64,000 nucleotides of DNA from CAKVLS01 sp045534265 (GTDB lineage: Bacteria > Bacillota > Clostridia > Christensenellales > UBA1242): NCBI GenBank assembly GCA_045534265.1, contig JAZSJH010000004.1, positions 1 through 64,000 of the forward strand, written 5' to 3'. Position numbers and translations under genes: made by a program. Below the pieces are notes generated by a model. That model saw nothing but the letters and a program-made list of their open reading frames with translations, did not search any database and was not told the DNA's origin. Every line of letters begins with the position of its first letter. Position 1 is the first letter of the stretch. Shown in pieces: positions 36,379 to 45,414 of this stretch.

Positions 36379-37271
36379 TGGCTTTTATAGACGAAATTAT
36401 TTCTGTAGGCAATCACGAAAAAGGCTATGCGCTTTTTAACAAAACAACTGGCGAATTTATGAGCGACTTTGTTTATTCAAACATTGTTAATACATCATAT
36501 GGATTGCACTTTTTGTACAAAGGCGAAAGCCAAGAAGACTATATTATCGTTGACAATAGTGGCAAAGAAGTCGTTTTTGATAAAAATTACATCTGGGGGC
36601 TTTTGGGTAGAAGTCCTTTGGGAGTAGGGTGTGTTGTCGGTAAAAAAGACAACAAGTTTTATCTTGCCAACTGCAAAGGTCAAATTTTGTCCAAAGGTTA
36701 TGATAGAAGATTGCTTGCTCACTCTGCTTCTTCTAGAATTTATGAAGCCACAAATGAACTAAAAGATAGCGGAAGAAAGTTTGTAGGGCTTATTGCTATG
36801 GACGGAACAGAGCTTGTTCCTTGCAACGAAGAATATATCCAAGAATATGATGACGTGTTTGTTTTGTCCGAACTTATCGAGAAATATGGCTACGGACTAA
36901 TAAAATACGCAAGCGAAGATATTTTGGCTTCGGATATGATATTTATCAAACTTTTAGAAGCTGCGGTAAAAAGTCTTAGAACAATACCTGATTTTGTTAA
37001 TAATAAAGACTATGTTATGCTTTTTGCACAAGAAGGCATAACGGGTATGTATTATTTGAGATTGGAACTATGCTTTGAAAAGGGAATAATTAGAACCAAA
37101 GCTGAACTTGACGCAAAAGAAACCCACGATAAGTTTGTGGCACTAGTTGATAAACTTTTGGAAGAAGGTCTTCTAATAAATAGAATTATGGCTGATTATT
37201 TGAAAAAGCAAATCGATAATGTTTTAGAAAGATTGCTTGGCAGATGGGAAAAAGTATTTATATTTGACTAA
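36378..37271 (+). CDS. beta-rich protein, WG-repeat-like N-terminus, unknown
   Basis: The 297-residue soluble protein opens with repeated beta-strand modules of the kind GYALFNKTTGEFMSDFVYS, YIIVDNSGKEVVFDKNYIWG and KFYLANCKGQILSKGYDR (first 115 residues), loosely like WG/KWG-type repeats. The second half is helical (KLLEAAVKSLRTIPDFVN near 195-212 and DKLLEEGLLINRIMADYLKKQI). Its start overlaps the DUF1858 stop by one base, indicating translational coupling. A terminator follows at once. No function assigned. Confidence 0.75.
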   Translation: MAFIDEIISVGNHEKGYALFNKTTGEFMSDFVYSNIVNTSYGLHFLYKGESQEDYIIVDNSGKEVVFDKNYIWGLLGRSPLGVGCVVGKKDNKFYLANCKGQILSKGYDRRLLAHSASSRIYEATNELKDSGRKFVGLIAMDGTELVPCNEEYIQEYDDVFVLSELIEKYGYGLIKYASEDILASDMIFIKLLEAAVKSLRTIPDFVNNKDYVMLFAQEGITGMYYLRLELCFEKGIIRTKAELDAKETHDKFVALVDKLLEEGLLINRIMADYLKKQIDNVLERLLGRWEKVFIFD

Positions 37272-37298
37272 AAAGGGCTTTTATAGCTCTTTTTTTTG
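37271..37298 (+). terminator. intrinsic terminator
   Basis: GGGCT pairs with AGCTC around TTTTAT, flanked by AAAA and a T-run (37290-37297). Confidence 0.75.
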
Positions 37299-37375
37299 TT
37301 GCGATTTGGGGTTGTTTGGGGTATGGGGCTTGGCGTTTGTGGATTGTTGTTGTAAAAGGTATATGTGATTTTTGG
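37299..37375 (+). other. G/T-rich non-coding tract with possible G-quadruplex before the S10 operon
   Basis: C residues are rare. GGGG runs occur at 37308-37311, 37318-37321 and 37325-37328, with GG at 37331-37332, which is enough for a two-tier G-quadruplex. A TATA-rich run follows (about 37376-37408), then an inverted repeat TTTTGGG/CCCAAAA (37455-37461 and 37474-37480), then the promoter. No gene is visible. Confidence 0.5.
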
Positions 37376-37507
37376 CTATATATTATATAATATATATAAA
37401 TATATTAGTAACCTATTTTATATATTGTGGTCTTGTGGCGGTTTTTACACTATATTTTGGGGCTAAAAAATAACCCAAAAATATTCAAACTTTTTTCAAA
37501 AAAAGGG

Positions 37508-37536
37508 TTGACTTGGGGGCAATATAAGTGTATAAT
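37508..37536 (+). promoter_or_regulatory. promoter of the S10-spc operon
   Basis: TTGACT (37508-37513), 17-bp spacer, TATAAT (37531-37536). Confidence 0.88.
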
Positions 37537-37542
37537 AACTTT

Positions 37543-37773
37543 GCTGTGAAAATGGGATGAAGCGTGAAGTTACCACTTATAGCTACATAAGGAGGAGAAT
37601 TTACGCGGACAAGTTTGGCTTAAAGTCAAGCGACTAACCCTTTGCAAGAAGAAAGAAAGCTTAATAATTTTTAAGTTTTTTTTATCGTTCACGGTAAGAC
37701 ACACACGGTAAGGTGTAATATCTTTTAGGAAATGCTAAAAGGGTTAGATTGGGTTAAGGAGGAAGATATATAA
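37543..37773 (+). promoter_or_regulatory. long leader of the S10 operon, unassigned
   Basis: About 230 untranslated nucleotides precede rpsJ. They hold a perfect AAGGAGGAGAA (37589-37599) with no ATG, GTG or TTG at the right distance. A weak hairpin follows, CTTAA (37670-37674) with TTAAG (37681-37685) then eight T residues, resembling an attenuator. Then come two CACGGTAAG repeats (near 37690 and 37704). It probably controls the operon; I cannot match it to a known leader class. Confidence 0.5.
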
Positions 37774-38079
37774 ATGGCAACTCAAAAAATTAGAATTAAG
37801 TTACAATCTTATGATCACAACTTAATTGACCTAGCAGCTTCTAGAATAATCGAAGCAGCTACAAAAGCAGGTTCAAAAATCGCTGGACCTATTCCACTAC
37901 CAACAAACAAAGAGGTAGTAACAATCATTAGAAGCCCACACAAATACAAAGATAGTCGTGAGCAATTTGAAATGAGAACACACAAAAGAGTTATTGATGT
38001 TTATACATCTGCTAAAGCTCTAGATTCACTTATGAAACTAGATTTGCCAGCTGGTGTTGATATCAATATCAAACTTTAA
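37774..38079 (+). CDS. rpsJ: 30S ribosomal protein S10
   Basis: S10 is a 30S head protein that also binds NusB in antitermination. The 101-residue protein has [21 protein letters not shown] at the start, [29 protein letters not shown] (about 38-66) and [21 protein letters not shown] near the end. GGAGGAAG precedes the ATG. It is the first gene of an unbroken run of 27 genes to rpmJ. Confidence 0.98.
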   Translation: MATQKIRIKLQSYDHNLIDLAASRIIEAATKAGSKIAGPIPLPTNKEVVTIIRSPHKYKDSREQFEMRTHKRVIDVYTSAKALDSLMKLDLPAGVDINIKL

Positions 38080-38099
38080 TTCGTTAGGGAGAGAATGAT

Positions 38100-38738
38100 A
38101 TGAAAAAAGCTATTTTAGGTAAAAAGTTAGGTATGACTCAAGTTTTCACTTCTAACGGATTGGTTATTCCAGTAACCGTTGTAGAAGCTGGTCCTTGTAC
38201 AGTTATACAAAAGAAAACTGAAGAAAAAGACGGCTATGAAGCTGTTGTAGTTGGTTTTGGCGAAACTAGAGAAAAACTAGTTAACAAACCACAAACTGGT
38301 GCTTTCAAAAAAGCAAACGTTTCTGTAAAGAAATATGTAAAAGAATTAGATGTTGACAACTATGCAGACCTTGAGGTTGGTAGCGAAATCAAGTGTGACG
38401 TATTTGCAGAAGGCGACATCGTAGACGTAACAGGCACAACCAAAGGTCATGGTTTTAGCGGTAACATCAAAAGACACAACGCACACAGACTTAAGATGAC
38501 TCACGGTACAGGTCCTGTACATAGAGAAGTTGGTTCTATGAGTGCTAACTCAACACCAAGCAGAGTATTCAAAAATAAATTAATGCCAGGCCATTATGGT
38601 GACGAGCAAGTTACTATCCAAAACTTGCAAGTAGTAAAAGTTGATGTTGAAAGAAATGTGCTTTTAATCAAAGGTGCTATCCCTGGAAACAAAAACGGTC
38701 TTGTTACTATTAAAACGGCTGTTAAGGCTGGTAAGTAA
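38100..38738 (+). CDS. rplC: 50S ribosomal protein L3
   Basis: L3 reaches the peptidyl transferase centre and starts 50S assembly. The 212-residue protein has [26 protein letters not shown] (about 7-32), the conserved [16 protein letters not shown] (about 116-131) and [28 protein letters not shown] (about 145-172). AGGGAGAG precedes the ATG, 20 bp after rpsJ. Confidence 0.97.
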   Translation: MKKAILGKKLGMTQVFTSNGLVIPVTVVEAGPCTVIQKKTEEKDGYEAVVVGFGETREKLVNKPQTGAFKKANVSVKKYVKELDVDNYADLEVGSEIKCDVFAEGDIVDVTGTTKGHGFSGNIKRHNAHRLKMTHGTGPVHREVGSMSANSTPSRVFKNKLMPGHYGDEQVTIQNLQVVKVDVERNVLLIKGAIPGNKNGLVTIKTAVKAGK

Positions 38739-38749
38739 GGAGAGTAGTT

Positions 38750-39373
38750 ATGCCAAAAGTTAAAGTATATAATATGGCTGCTGAAGTTGTAGGAAATATG
38801 ACTTTGAGTGATGAAGTTTTCGGTTGTGAATACAACGAAGCACTTATTCATCAAGTAGTAGTAGCTTATAACAACAATCAAAGACAAGGTACAAAAAGCG
38901 CTTTAACTCGTACAGAAGTAAGAGGTCATGCTAAAAAACCTTGGAGACAAAAAGGTACTGGTAGAGCAAGACAAGGTTCTACAAAAGGTCCACAATGGGT
39001 TGGTGGTGGCGTAGTATTCGCACCAAAGCCAAGAGATTTTTCTCAAAAAGTAAACAAACAAGCAAGAGCTGTAGCTTTCAAATCTGCTATCAGTGCAAAG
39101 CTTGCTGAACAAAAAGTCGTAGTTTTAGACGCTTTGACAATCAATGACGCTAAAACAAAAGAGTTTATGAATGTTGCAAACAGCTTCAAAATGGAAGGCA
39201 AAACAGTAGTTGTTGTTGCTGAAAAAGATGAAAAAGTTTTGAGAGCTACAAACAATATTCCTTACATCAATGTAACAACTGCAGATCTACTAAACACTTA
39301 TGACCTAGTAGCTTGCAACAAAGTATATGTTACTAAAGATGCAGTAAAGAAAATAGAGGAGGCTTATAAATAA
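38750..39373 (+). CDS. rplD: 50S ribosomal protein L4
   Basis: L4 lines the exit tunnel. The 207-residue protein has the central rRNA-binding stretch RGHAKKPWRQKGTGRARQGS (about 62-81) and GGGVVFAPKPRDFSQKVNKQ (about 86-105). In E. coli, L4 regulates the S10 operon; whether that holds here is unknown. Its stop overlaps the rplW start (TAATG). Confidence 0.97.
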   Translation: MPKVKVYNMAAEVVGNMTLSDEVFGCEYNEALIHQVVVAYNNNQRQGTKSALTRTEVRGHAKKPWRQKGTGRARQGSTKGPQWVGGGVVFAPKPRDFSQKVNKQARAVAFKSAISAKLAEQKVVVLDALTINDAKTKEFMNVANSFKMEGKTVVVVAEKDEKVLRATNNIPYINVTTADLLNTYDLVACNKVYVTKDAVKKIEEAYK

Positions 39374-39675
39374 TGAATGCCTACGATATTATAAAAAGAC
39401 CGCTACTTTCAGAAAAGAGCTATGCTACAATCGCTGATAAAAAATACACATTTGTAGTAGAAAAGAGCGCTAACAAAGTAGAAATTAGAAAAGCGGTAGA
39501 AGAAATATTCAAAGTTAAAGTTCAAAAAGTAAATACACTAATAGTAAAGGGCAAAGAAAAAACTCAAAACACTAAAAATGGTAGAACAGTTGGTAAAACT
39601 AGCGATTACAAAAAAGCAATCGTTTGGCTAACTAGCGATAGCAAACCAATCGAGTTTTTTGAAAGCCTAAACTAA
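39373..39675 (+). CDS. rplW: 50S ribosomal protein L23
   Basis: L23 sits at the tunnel exit and docks trigger factor and SRP. The 100-residue protein shows IIKRPLLSEKSYATIADKKYTF at the start and EIRKAVEEIFKVKVQKVNTL (about 37-56). Translation is coupled to rplD by a one-base overlap. Confidence 0.96.
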   Translation: MNAYDIIKRPLLSEKSYATIADKKYTFVVEKSANKVEIRKAVEEIFKVKVQKVNTLIVKGKEKTQNTKNGRTVGKTSDYKKAIVWLTSDSKPIEFFESLN

Positions 39676-39695
39676 GGTAAGCGGAGGAATTAAAA

Positions 39696-40523
39696 ATGGC
39701 TGTTAGAAGACATAAACCTACTTCTCCTGCACAAAGACAAATGTCTACTGCTGATTTTTCAGTTTTAACAAAGAAAGCTCCAGAAAAATCACTACTTGCT
39801 GAAAATAGCAAAACTGGTGGTAGAAACTCTTATGGCAGAATTACCGTTAGACATATCGGTGGCGGTAACAGAAGAAAATATAGAATTATTGATTTTAGAA
39901 GAAGAAAAGATGATGTTCCTGCAACAGTAACTGCAATCGAATATGATCCAAACAGAACTTCATACATTGCATTGCTAACATATGTAGATGGAACAAAATC
40001 TTATATCCTAGCACCAGTTGGTCTAAACGTTGGTGACAAGGTTATGAGTGGCGAAAACGCTGAAATTAAAGTTGGTAACTGCTTACCACTAGCAAATATT
40101 CCTGTAGGTTCAGTTGTTCACAATATCGAACTTCAACCAGGAAAGGGCGGACAAATCGCTCGTTCTGCTGGTATCTCTGCTAGACTTATGGCAAGAGAAG
40201 GCAAATATGCAACTCTAAAAATGCCAAGTGGCGAAATGAGATTAGTTCTTGCAACTTGCAGAGCTACTATTGGTCAAGTTGGCAACATTGAGCATGAAAT
40301 CATCTCAATCGGTAAAGCTGGTCGTTCAAGACATATGGGTATCAAACCTACAGTTCGTGGTGTTGTTATGAACCCAGTTGATCACCCACATGGTGGTGGT
40401 GAAGGTAAATCACCAGTTGGTCGTCCAGGACCTGTTACTCCTTGGGGTAAACCTGCTATGGGTCTTAAGACTAGAGATAGAAAGAAGAGCTCTAACAAAT
40501 TTATCATAAAGAGCGCTAGATAG
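39696..40523 (+). CDS. rplB: 50S ribosomal protein L2
   Basis: L2 bridges the subunits and is needed for peptidyl transfer. The 275-residue protein has [20 protein letters not shown] (about 47-66), the [27 protein letters not shown] region (about 210-236) with the conserved His, and a basic tail. GGAGG precedes the ATG. Confidence 0.98.
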   Translation: MAVRRHKPTSPAQRQMSTADFSVLTKKAPEKSLLAENSKTGGRNSYGRITVRHIGGGNRRKYRIIDFRRRKDDVPATVTAIEYDPNRTSYIALLTYVDGTKSYILAPVGLNVGDKVMSGENAEIKVGNCLPLANIPVGSVVHNIELQPGKGGQIARSAGISARLMAREGKYATLKMPSGEMRLVLATCRATIGQVGNIEHEIISIGKAGRSRHMGIKPTVRGVVMNPVDHPHGGGEGKSPVGRPGPVTPWGKPAMGLKTRDRKKSSNKFIIKSAR

Positions 40524-40534
40524 GAGTTAAAGTT

Positions 40535-40810
40535 ATGAGTAGATCATTAAAGAAAAAACCATTCGTTGAAGAAAGACTTTTTAACAGAGTTAAAGAAATG
40601 AATGAATCTAATACTAAAAAAGTCGTTAAAACTTGGTCAAGAGCATCTGTAATTTACCCAGAATTCGTTGGTCATACAATCGCTGTTCATAATGGTAAAA
40701 AACATATCCCAGTTTACTGTACTGCTGAAATGGTAGGACACAAACTTGGTGAGTTTGCTCTAACAAGAACATTCAAAGGTCATACTTCTGGTAAGACTTC
40801 AGGTAGATAA
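40535..40810 (+). CDS. rpsS: 30S ribosomal protein S19
   Basis: S19 binds the 30S head with S13. The 91-residue protein has [18 protein letters not shown] at the start, [22 protein letters not shown] (about 40-61) and [18 protein letters not shown] near the end. It is typical in length and position. Confidence 0.98.
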   Translation: MSRSLKKKPFVEERLFNRVKEMNESNTKKVVKTWSRASVIYPEFVGHTIAVHNGKKHIPVYCTAEMVGHKLGEFALTRTFKGHTSGKTSGR

Positions 40811-40821
40811 GGAGATAAAAA

Positions 40822-41211
40822 ATGGCAAAAAGAATGAGAGAAAAGGCTGAAGCTAGATTCCAAAACAGAGATACTCGCCCAACAGCTATTACTAAAGACA
40901 TTAGAATTAGCTCAAGCAAAGTAAGAATTGTTATGGACCTAGTTCGTGGCAAAAAATACAATGAAGCAGTTGCTATTTTGAAAAATACTCCAAATGGTGC
41001 TGCTGAACCAATCTTAAAGACTATCATGTCTGCTGCTGCTAACGGTGAGCACAACATGGGTCTTAACAAAGATGATATGTTTGTTGCTGAAATCTGGGCA
41101 ACAGAAGGTCCAACTCTTAAGAGACTAAACATTAGAGCTCGTGGTAGAGTTGACAGAATACTAAAAAGAACAAGCCATATAACTGTTATTATGGATACTA
41201 TTAAGGAATAA
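40822..41211 (+). CDS. rplV: 50S ribosomal protein L22
   Basis: L22 has a hairpin in the exit tunnel, a site of macrolide contact. The 129-residue protein has [27 protein letters not shown] (about 28-54) and [22 protein letters not shown] near the end. The N-terminus has a short extra basic lead ([17 protein letters not shown]). GGAGATAA precedes the ATG. Confidence 0.96.
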   Translation: MAKRMREKAEARFQNRDTRPTAITKDIRISSSKVRIVMDLVRGKKYNEAVAILKNTPNGAAEPILKTIMSAAANGEHNMGLNKDDMFVAEIWATEGPTLKRLNIRARGRVDRILKRTSHITVIMDTIKE

Positions 41212-41227
41212 AGGAGAGAAAAGGCAA

Positions 41228-41902
41228 ATGGGACAAAAAGTTAGTCCACACGGACTTAGAGTAGGAATCAACAAGAGCTGGGACTCTTCTTGGTTCGCAG
41301 GAAAAGATAACTTTGCTAAATTTTTGAAAGAAGACAATGTTATCAGAACTTTTATTAAGAAAAAATATTATGCTTGCGCTATTTCAAAAATCAGTATCGA
41401 AAGAACAGCAAAAAGACTTGTTGTAAATATCTTTACTGCAAGACCTGGCGTACTAATCGGTCAAAAGGGTGCTGGTGTTGAAACTTTGAAGAAAGAAGTT
41501 TTGAAACTAACTCAAGCAGACGCTGTATCTATCAACATTAAAGAAATCAAAAATGCTGACATTGATGCAGTTCTAGTTGCTGAAAGCATTGCTACTCAAC
41601 TAGAAAAACGTGTTCACTTTAGAAGAGCTATGAAACAAGTTATGCAAAAAGCTATGAAATCAGGCGTTCAAGGTATCAAAACTATGGTAAGTGGTCGTCT
41701 TGATGGTGCTGATATTGCTAGAAGTGAACATTACAACCTAGGAAATCTTCCACTACAAACTTTGAGAGCTGATATCGACTATGGTACAGCAGAAGCTGCT
41801 ACTACATTCGGTATTGTAGGTGTTAAAGTTTGGATTTACAAAGGCGAAATCCTAGGCAAATTAAATGTTGCTGAAAAAGCTCCAAAAGGAGGAAACAAGT
41901 AA
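41228..41902 (+). CDS. rpsC: 30S ribosomal protein S3
   Basis: S3 lines the mRNA entry and contributes to unwinding. The 224-residue protein has [25 protein letters not shown] at the start, the KH domain with [20 protein letters not shown] (about 76-95) and [22 protein letters not shown] (about 156-177). The stop is two bases before the rplP start, whose ribosome site lies inside this gene. Confidence 0.98.
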   Translation: MGQKVSPHGLRVGINKSWDSSWFAGKDNFAKFLKEDNVIRTFIKKKYYACAISKISIERTAKRLVVNIFTARPGVLIGQKGAGVETLKKEVLKLTQADAVSINIKEIKNADIDAVLVAESIATQLEKRVHFRRAMKQVMQKAMKSGVQGIKTMVSGRLDGADIARSEHYNLGNLPLQTLRADIDYGTAEAATTFGIVGVKVWIYKGEILGKLNVAEKAPKGGNK

Positions 41903-41903
41903 T

Positions 41904-42341
41904 ATGTTAATGCCTAAAAGAGTAAAAAGAAGAAAACAACAAAGAGGTAGAATGACTGGTAAAGCTACAAGAGGCAATACAATCTCTTACGGCGAATACG
42001 GTATCGTTGCTACAGAACCATGTTGGATTACTTCTAATCAAATAGAAGCTGCCCGTGTTGCGATGACTCGTTACACAAAAAGAGGCGGTCAAGTATGGAT
42101 AAAAATATTCCCTCACAAACCAGTTTCTAAAAAACCTGCTGAAACCAGAATGGGTAGCGGTAAAGGTTCTCCAGAATATTGGGTAGCTGTTGTTAAGCCA
42201 GGCAGAGTAATGTTTGAGCTTGCTGGTATTCCTGAGGAAAACGCTAGAGAAGCTTTAAGACTTGCTAGCCACAAACTTCCATGCAAAACTAAAATTGTTA
42301 AAAAAGAAGTTGATACTACAACAGAAGGTGGTGCAATCTAA
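41904..42341 (+). CDS. rplP: 50S ribosomal protein L16
   Basis: L16 organises the A-site tRNA pocket. The 145-residue protein starts [20 protein letters not shown], with [28 protein letters not shown] (about 75-102). The ATG at 41904 follows AAAAGGAGGAAA in the end of rpsC; a longer in-frame reading from 41865 would run over it. The stop overlaps the rpmC start by one base. Confidence 0.97.
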   Translation: MLMPKRVKRRKQQRGRMTGKATRGNTISYGEYGIVATEPCWITSNQIEAARVAMTRYTKRGGQVWIKIFPHKPVSKKPAETRMGSGKGSPEYWVAVVKPGRVMFELAGIPEENAREALRLASHKLPCKTKIVKKEVDTTTEGGAI

Positions 42342-42550
42342 TGAAAGTTAACGAAATAAGAAGCATGACAAGCGAAGAACTAGTTGCAAAACTAGCTAGC
42401 CTAAAAACTGAGCTATTCAATCTTCGTTTTCAACATGCTACAGGAAACCTAGCTAATCCAATGTTGCTTAACACTTTGAAAAAAGATATCGCAAAAATCA
42501 AAACAGTTATGACTGAAAGAGAAATTGCAGAAAAGGTTAAGAAGGCATAA
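42341..42550 (+). CDS. rpmC: 50S ribosomal protein L29
   Basis: L29 is a two-helix protein at the tunnel exit. The 69-residue protein has [36 protein letters not shown], the family signature. It overlaps the rplP stop (TAATG). Confidence 0.96.
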   Translation: MKVNEIRSMTSEELVAKLASLKTELFNLRFQHATGNLANPMLLNTLKKDIAKIKTVMTEREIAEKVKKA

Positions 42551-42561
42551 GGGAGGATAAT

Positions 42562-42828
42562 ATGGAAAACAATACAGAAAGAAACAATCGTAGAACAAAA
42601 ATCGGTGTTGTAGTTAGTGACAAAATGGACAAAAAATGTGTCGTAGCTGTTACTTCAAACGAAAAACATCCTCTTTATAAAAAAGTCGTAAAACATACAA
42701 AGAAATTTGTTGCTCATGATGAAAATAATGAGTGCAGAGTTGGTGATACAGTAGAAATTATGGAAACTAGACCAATTTCTAAAACTTGTCACTTCAGACT
42801 TCTTCGTATCGTTGAGAGAGTTAAATAG
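42562..42828 (+). CDS. rpsQ: 30S ribosomal protein S17
   Basis: S17 is an OB-fold primary 16S binder. The 88-residue protein has [42 protein letters not shown] and the closing [27 protein letters not shown] precedes the ATG. Confidence 0.97.
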   Translation: MENNTERNNRRTKIGVVVSDKMDKKCVVAVTSNEKHPLYKKVVKHTKKFVAHDENNECRVGDTVEIMETRPISKTCHFRLLRIVERVK

Positions 42829-42846
42829 GAAAGGAGCAAAATTATT

Positions 42847-43215
42847 ATGGTACAACCTCAAACAAGACTTAAAGTCGCTGACAACACAGGTGCTAAACAA
42901 ATTATGTGTATCCGTGTTCTTGGTGGTTCATTTAGAAGAAGCGGTAATATCGGTGATGTAATTATTGCTTCTGTTAAAAAAGCAACTCCAGGCGGAGTTG
43001 TTAAAAAAGGTGACGTTGTAAAAGCTGTTATCGTAAGATCATGCAAAGGTGTTAGAAGAACTGATGGTTCTCATATCAAATTTGATGACAATGCAGCTGT
43101 TATTATCGATAACCAAAAACAACCTAAAGGAACTCGTATCTTTGGACCTGTTGCAAGAGAATTGAGAGACGGTGGATATATGAAGATCGTATCTCTTGCT
43201 CCAGAGGTTTTATAA
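42847..43215 (+). CDS. rplN: 50S ribosomal protein L14
   Basis: L14 lies at the subunit interface. The 122-residue protein has [27 protein letters not shown] at the start and [30 protein letters not shown] (about 77-106). GGAAAGGAGC precedes the ATG. Confidence 0.98.
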   Translation: MVQPQTRLKVADNTGAKQIMCIRVLGGSFRRSGNIGDVIIASVKKATPGGVVKKGDVVKAVIVRSCKGVRRTDGSHIKFDDNAAVIIDNQKQPKGTRIFGPVARELRDGGYMKIVSLAPEVL

Positions 43216-43225
43216 GGAGTATATT

Positions 43226-43684
43226 ATGGCTAATATGAACATTAAAAAAGGCGATACAGTTGTTGTAATCGCAGGTAAAGATAGTGGCAAAGTTGCCGAA
43301 GTACTAGCTTGTTATCCAAAAGATAATAGAGTTACTGTAAAAGGCGTAAACGTTGTAACAAAACACAACAAGCCAAGAAGTGCCCAAGACAAAGGCGGAA
43401 TCGTTAAAGTTGAAGGCAAAATTGACGCTTCAAACGTACAACTAGTTTGCCCAGTATGTGGAAAAGCAACAAGAGTTGCTCACAAAGAAGTAGATGGTAA
43501 AAACGTTAGAGTTTGCAAAAAATGTGCAGCTACTATCGATGGAGCTAAAAAAGCAACAAAATCTACTGCAAAAACTGAAAAAGTAGAAAAAACTGAAGAA
43601 AAAGCTGCTCCAAAAGCAAAATCAACTTCAGCTAAATCAACTACTACAAAATCTACTACAAAAACTACTAAGGAGGCTAAGTAG
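43226..43684 (+). CDS. rplX: 50S ribosomal protein L24 with zinc-type cysteines and long Lys/Thr tail
   Basis: L24 starts 50S assembly. The KOW core has [22 protein letters not shown] (about 5-26) and [19 protein letters not shown]. Two cysteine pairs, CPVCG (about 75-78) and CKKC (about 96-99), suggest a zinc site as in the Cys-containing L24s. At 152 residues it is about 45 longer than usual; the extra is a Lys/Thr/Ser/Ala-rich tail with [13 protein letters not shown] repeats. The ATG at 43226 has AAGGAG at good spacing; an earlier in-frame start overlaps rplN. Confidence 0.94.
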   Translation: MANMNIKKGDTVVVIAGKDSGKVAEVLACYPKDNRVTVKGVNVVTKHNKPRSAQDKGGIVKVEGKIDASNVQLVCPVCGKATRVAHKEVDGKNVRVCKKCAATIDGAKKATKSTAKTEKVEKTEEKAAPKAKSTSAKSTTTKSTTKTTKEAK

Positions 43685-43689
43685 AATAT

Positions 43690-44232
43690 ATGAATAGACT
43701 ACAAGAACATTACATTAAAAATGTTGTGCCTGCTTGTGTTAAAGAGTATGGTTATAAAAACGTTATGGAAGTTCCAAAGATCGATAAAGTTGTTATCAAC
43801 CTAGGTCTTGGTGCTGACAAAGACAACTCAAAGAGCTTCAACAATGCTCTAGAAGAAATCGCACAAATCACTGGTCAAAAACCAGTAGCTACAACTGCTA
43901 AAAAGTCTATCGCTAACTTCAAAGTTAGACAAGGACAAAAAGTTGGTGCAAAAGTTACTCTTAGAGGCGAAAGAATGTATGAGTTTTTAGATAAACTTAT
44001 CTCAATTGCACTTCCAAGAGTTAGAGATTTCAAGGGAATTTCACCAAAAGCTTTTGATGGTAGAGGTAACTACTCTCTAGGTATCAAAGAACAACTTATT
44101 TTCCCAGAAATTTCATATGAAAAAGTCGACAAAATTAGAGGTTTTGATGTTGTTATCGTTACAACCGCTAATACAGATAAAGAGGCACTTACTCTTCTAA
44201 AAGAAATGGGTATGCCTTTTGCAACTAGATAA
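43690..44232 (+). CDS. rplE: 50S ribosomal protein L5
   Basis: L5 binds 5S rRNA and the P-site tRNA. The 180-residue protein has [20 protein letters not shown] (about 29-48), [26 protein letters not shown] and [30 protein letters not shown] (about 113-142). The ribosome site AAGGAGG lies in the end of rplX. Confidence 0.98.
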   Translation: MNRLQEHYIKNVVPACVKEYGYKNVMEVPKIDKVVINLGLGADKDNSKSFNNALEEIAQITGQKPVATTAKKSIANFKVRQGQKVGAKVTLRGERMYEFLDKLISIALPRVRDFKGISPKAFDGRGNYSLGIKEQLIFPEISYEKVDKIRGFDVVIVTTANTDKEALTLLKEMGMPFATR

Positions 44233-44252
44233 GGCAAAGGGGTTTATATATT

Positions 44253-44438
44253 ATGGCAAGAAAAGCAATGATTGAAAAACAACAAAGAAAGCAAAAATTT
44301 ACAACTCGTGAATATACAAGATGCTCTATTTGTGGCCGCCCACACGCAGTACTTAGAAAATATGGTATCTGCAGAGTATGTTTTAGAAACCTAGCATACA
44401 AAGGCGAAATCCCTGGTGTTAAAAAGGCTAGTTGGTAG
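44253..44438 (+). CDS. rpsN: 30S ribosomal protein S14, zinc type
   Basis: The 61-residue short, zinc-binding S14 has [20 protein letters not shown] (24-43), the four-cysteine signature, and ends [18 protein letters not shown] precedes the ATG. Position between rplE and rpsH is standard. Confidence 0.98.
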   Translation: MARKAMIEKQQRKQKFTTREYTRCSICGRPHAVLRKYGICRVCFRNLAYKGEIPGVKKASW

Positions 44439-44449
44439 GAGGAGAAATT

Positions 44450-44848
44450 ATGATAGTTACAGATCCAATCGCAGATATGCTTACTCGTATTCGTAATGCT
44501 TTGACAGCAAAACATACAGAAGTTCTTATCCCTGCATCAAAAACAAAAAATACTATTGCTCAAATCCTAGTAAGCGAAGGTTATATCGCCTCTGCTGAAT
44601 TAGTGGATTCAGCTAGTTTCAAATCAATCAAAATCATTCTAAAATACGGTCCTAATGGCGAAAAAGTAATTCAAGGTTTGAAGAGAATTTCTAAACCTGG
44701 TCTTAGAGTATATGCAGAAGCAAAAGATATCCCTATGGTTCTTAACGGACTTGGTATCGCAATCGTTTCTACAAACAAAGGCATTATGACTGATAAGCAA
44801 GCTCGTCAACAAAATGTTGGTGGAGAAGTACTTGCTTACATCTGGTAG
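44450..44848 (+). CDS. rpsH: 30S ribosomal protein S8
   Basis: S8 is an early 16S central-domain binder and in E. coli the spc-operon regulator. The 132-residue protein has [20 protein letters not shown] near the start and [26 protein letters not shown] at the end. The ATG at 44450 follows GGAGGAGAAA; an in-frame earlier start overlaps rpsN. Confidence 0.97.
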   Translation: MIVTDPIADMLTRIRNALTAKHTEVLIPASKTKNTIAQILVSEGYIASAELVDSASFKSIKIILKYGPNGEKVIQGLKRISKPGLRVYAEAKDIPMVLNGLGIAIVSTNKGIMTDKQARQQNVGGEVLAYIW

Positions 44849-44859
44849 GAGGTATTGTT

Positions 44860-45399
44860 ATGTCAAGAATAGGTAGATTACCAATTGATATTCCAGCTGG
44901 CGTTACTGTTACTATTAACGGTCAAAACGTTTCTGTTGCTGGTAAATTAGGTACTTTAACACAAGATGTTGACAAAACAATCTCTGTTAAAGTTGAAGGA
45001 AACCAAGTTGTTTTAACAAGAGCCAACGAAACTGGTGACGTTAAAGCAAAACACGGTCTATATAGACAACTTATCGCAAACATGGTTAAAGGTGTTAGCG
45101 AAGGCTTTAGCAAAACTTTGAATATCAACGGTGTTGGTTACAAAGCAACTTTGCAAGGCACAAAAGTAGTTTTGAATATCGGTTTTAGCCACCCTGTAGA
45201 ACTTGTTCCAACAGAAGGCATCAAGCTTGCTGTTAATGGTAATGATGTTACAGTTAGTGGTATTGACAAAGCAAAAGTTGGACAATTTGCTGCTAAAATC
45301 AGAGATTTGAAACCAGTTGAACCATACCATGCTTATGGTATTAAATACGCTGACGAAGTTGTTATCCGTAAAGAGGGTAAGACTTCAGGTAAGAAGTAA
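44860..45399 (+). CDS. rplF: 50S ribosomal protein L6
   Basis: L6 lies near the sarcin-ricin loop. The 179-residue protein has SRIGRLPIDIPAGVTVTINGQNVSVAGKLG at the start and the C-terminal KPVEPYHAYGIKYADEVVIRKEGKTSGKK. AGGAGG precedes the ATG. Confidence 0.98.
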   Translation: MSRIGRLPIDIPAGVTVTINGQNVSVAGKLGTLTQDVDKTISVKVEGNQVVLTRANETGDVKAKHGLYRQLIANMVKGVSEGFSKTLNINGVGYKATLQGTKVVLNIGFSHPVELVPTEGIKLAVNGNDVTVSGIDKAKVGQFAAKIRDLKPVEPYHAYGIKYADEVVIRKEGKTSGKK

Positions 45400-45414
45400 A
45401 GGAGCGCTTAGAAA

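Noticed and set aside
37599..37637. 12-codon ORF beginning ATT after the orphan Shine-Dalgarno
   Set aside because: ATT starts are very rare outside infC, so it is not called as a gene; it is kept only as part of the leader finding.
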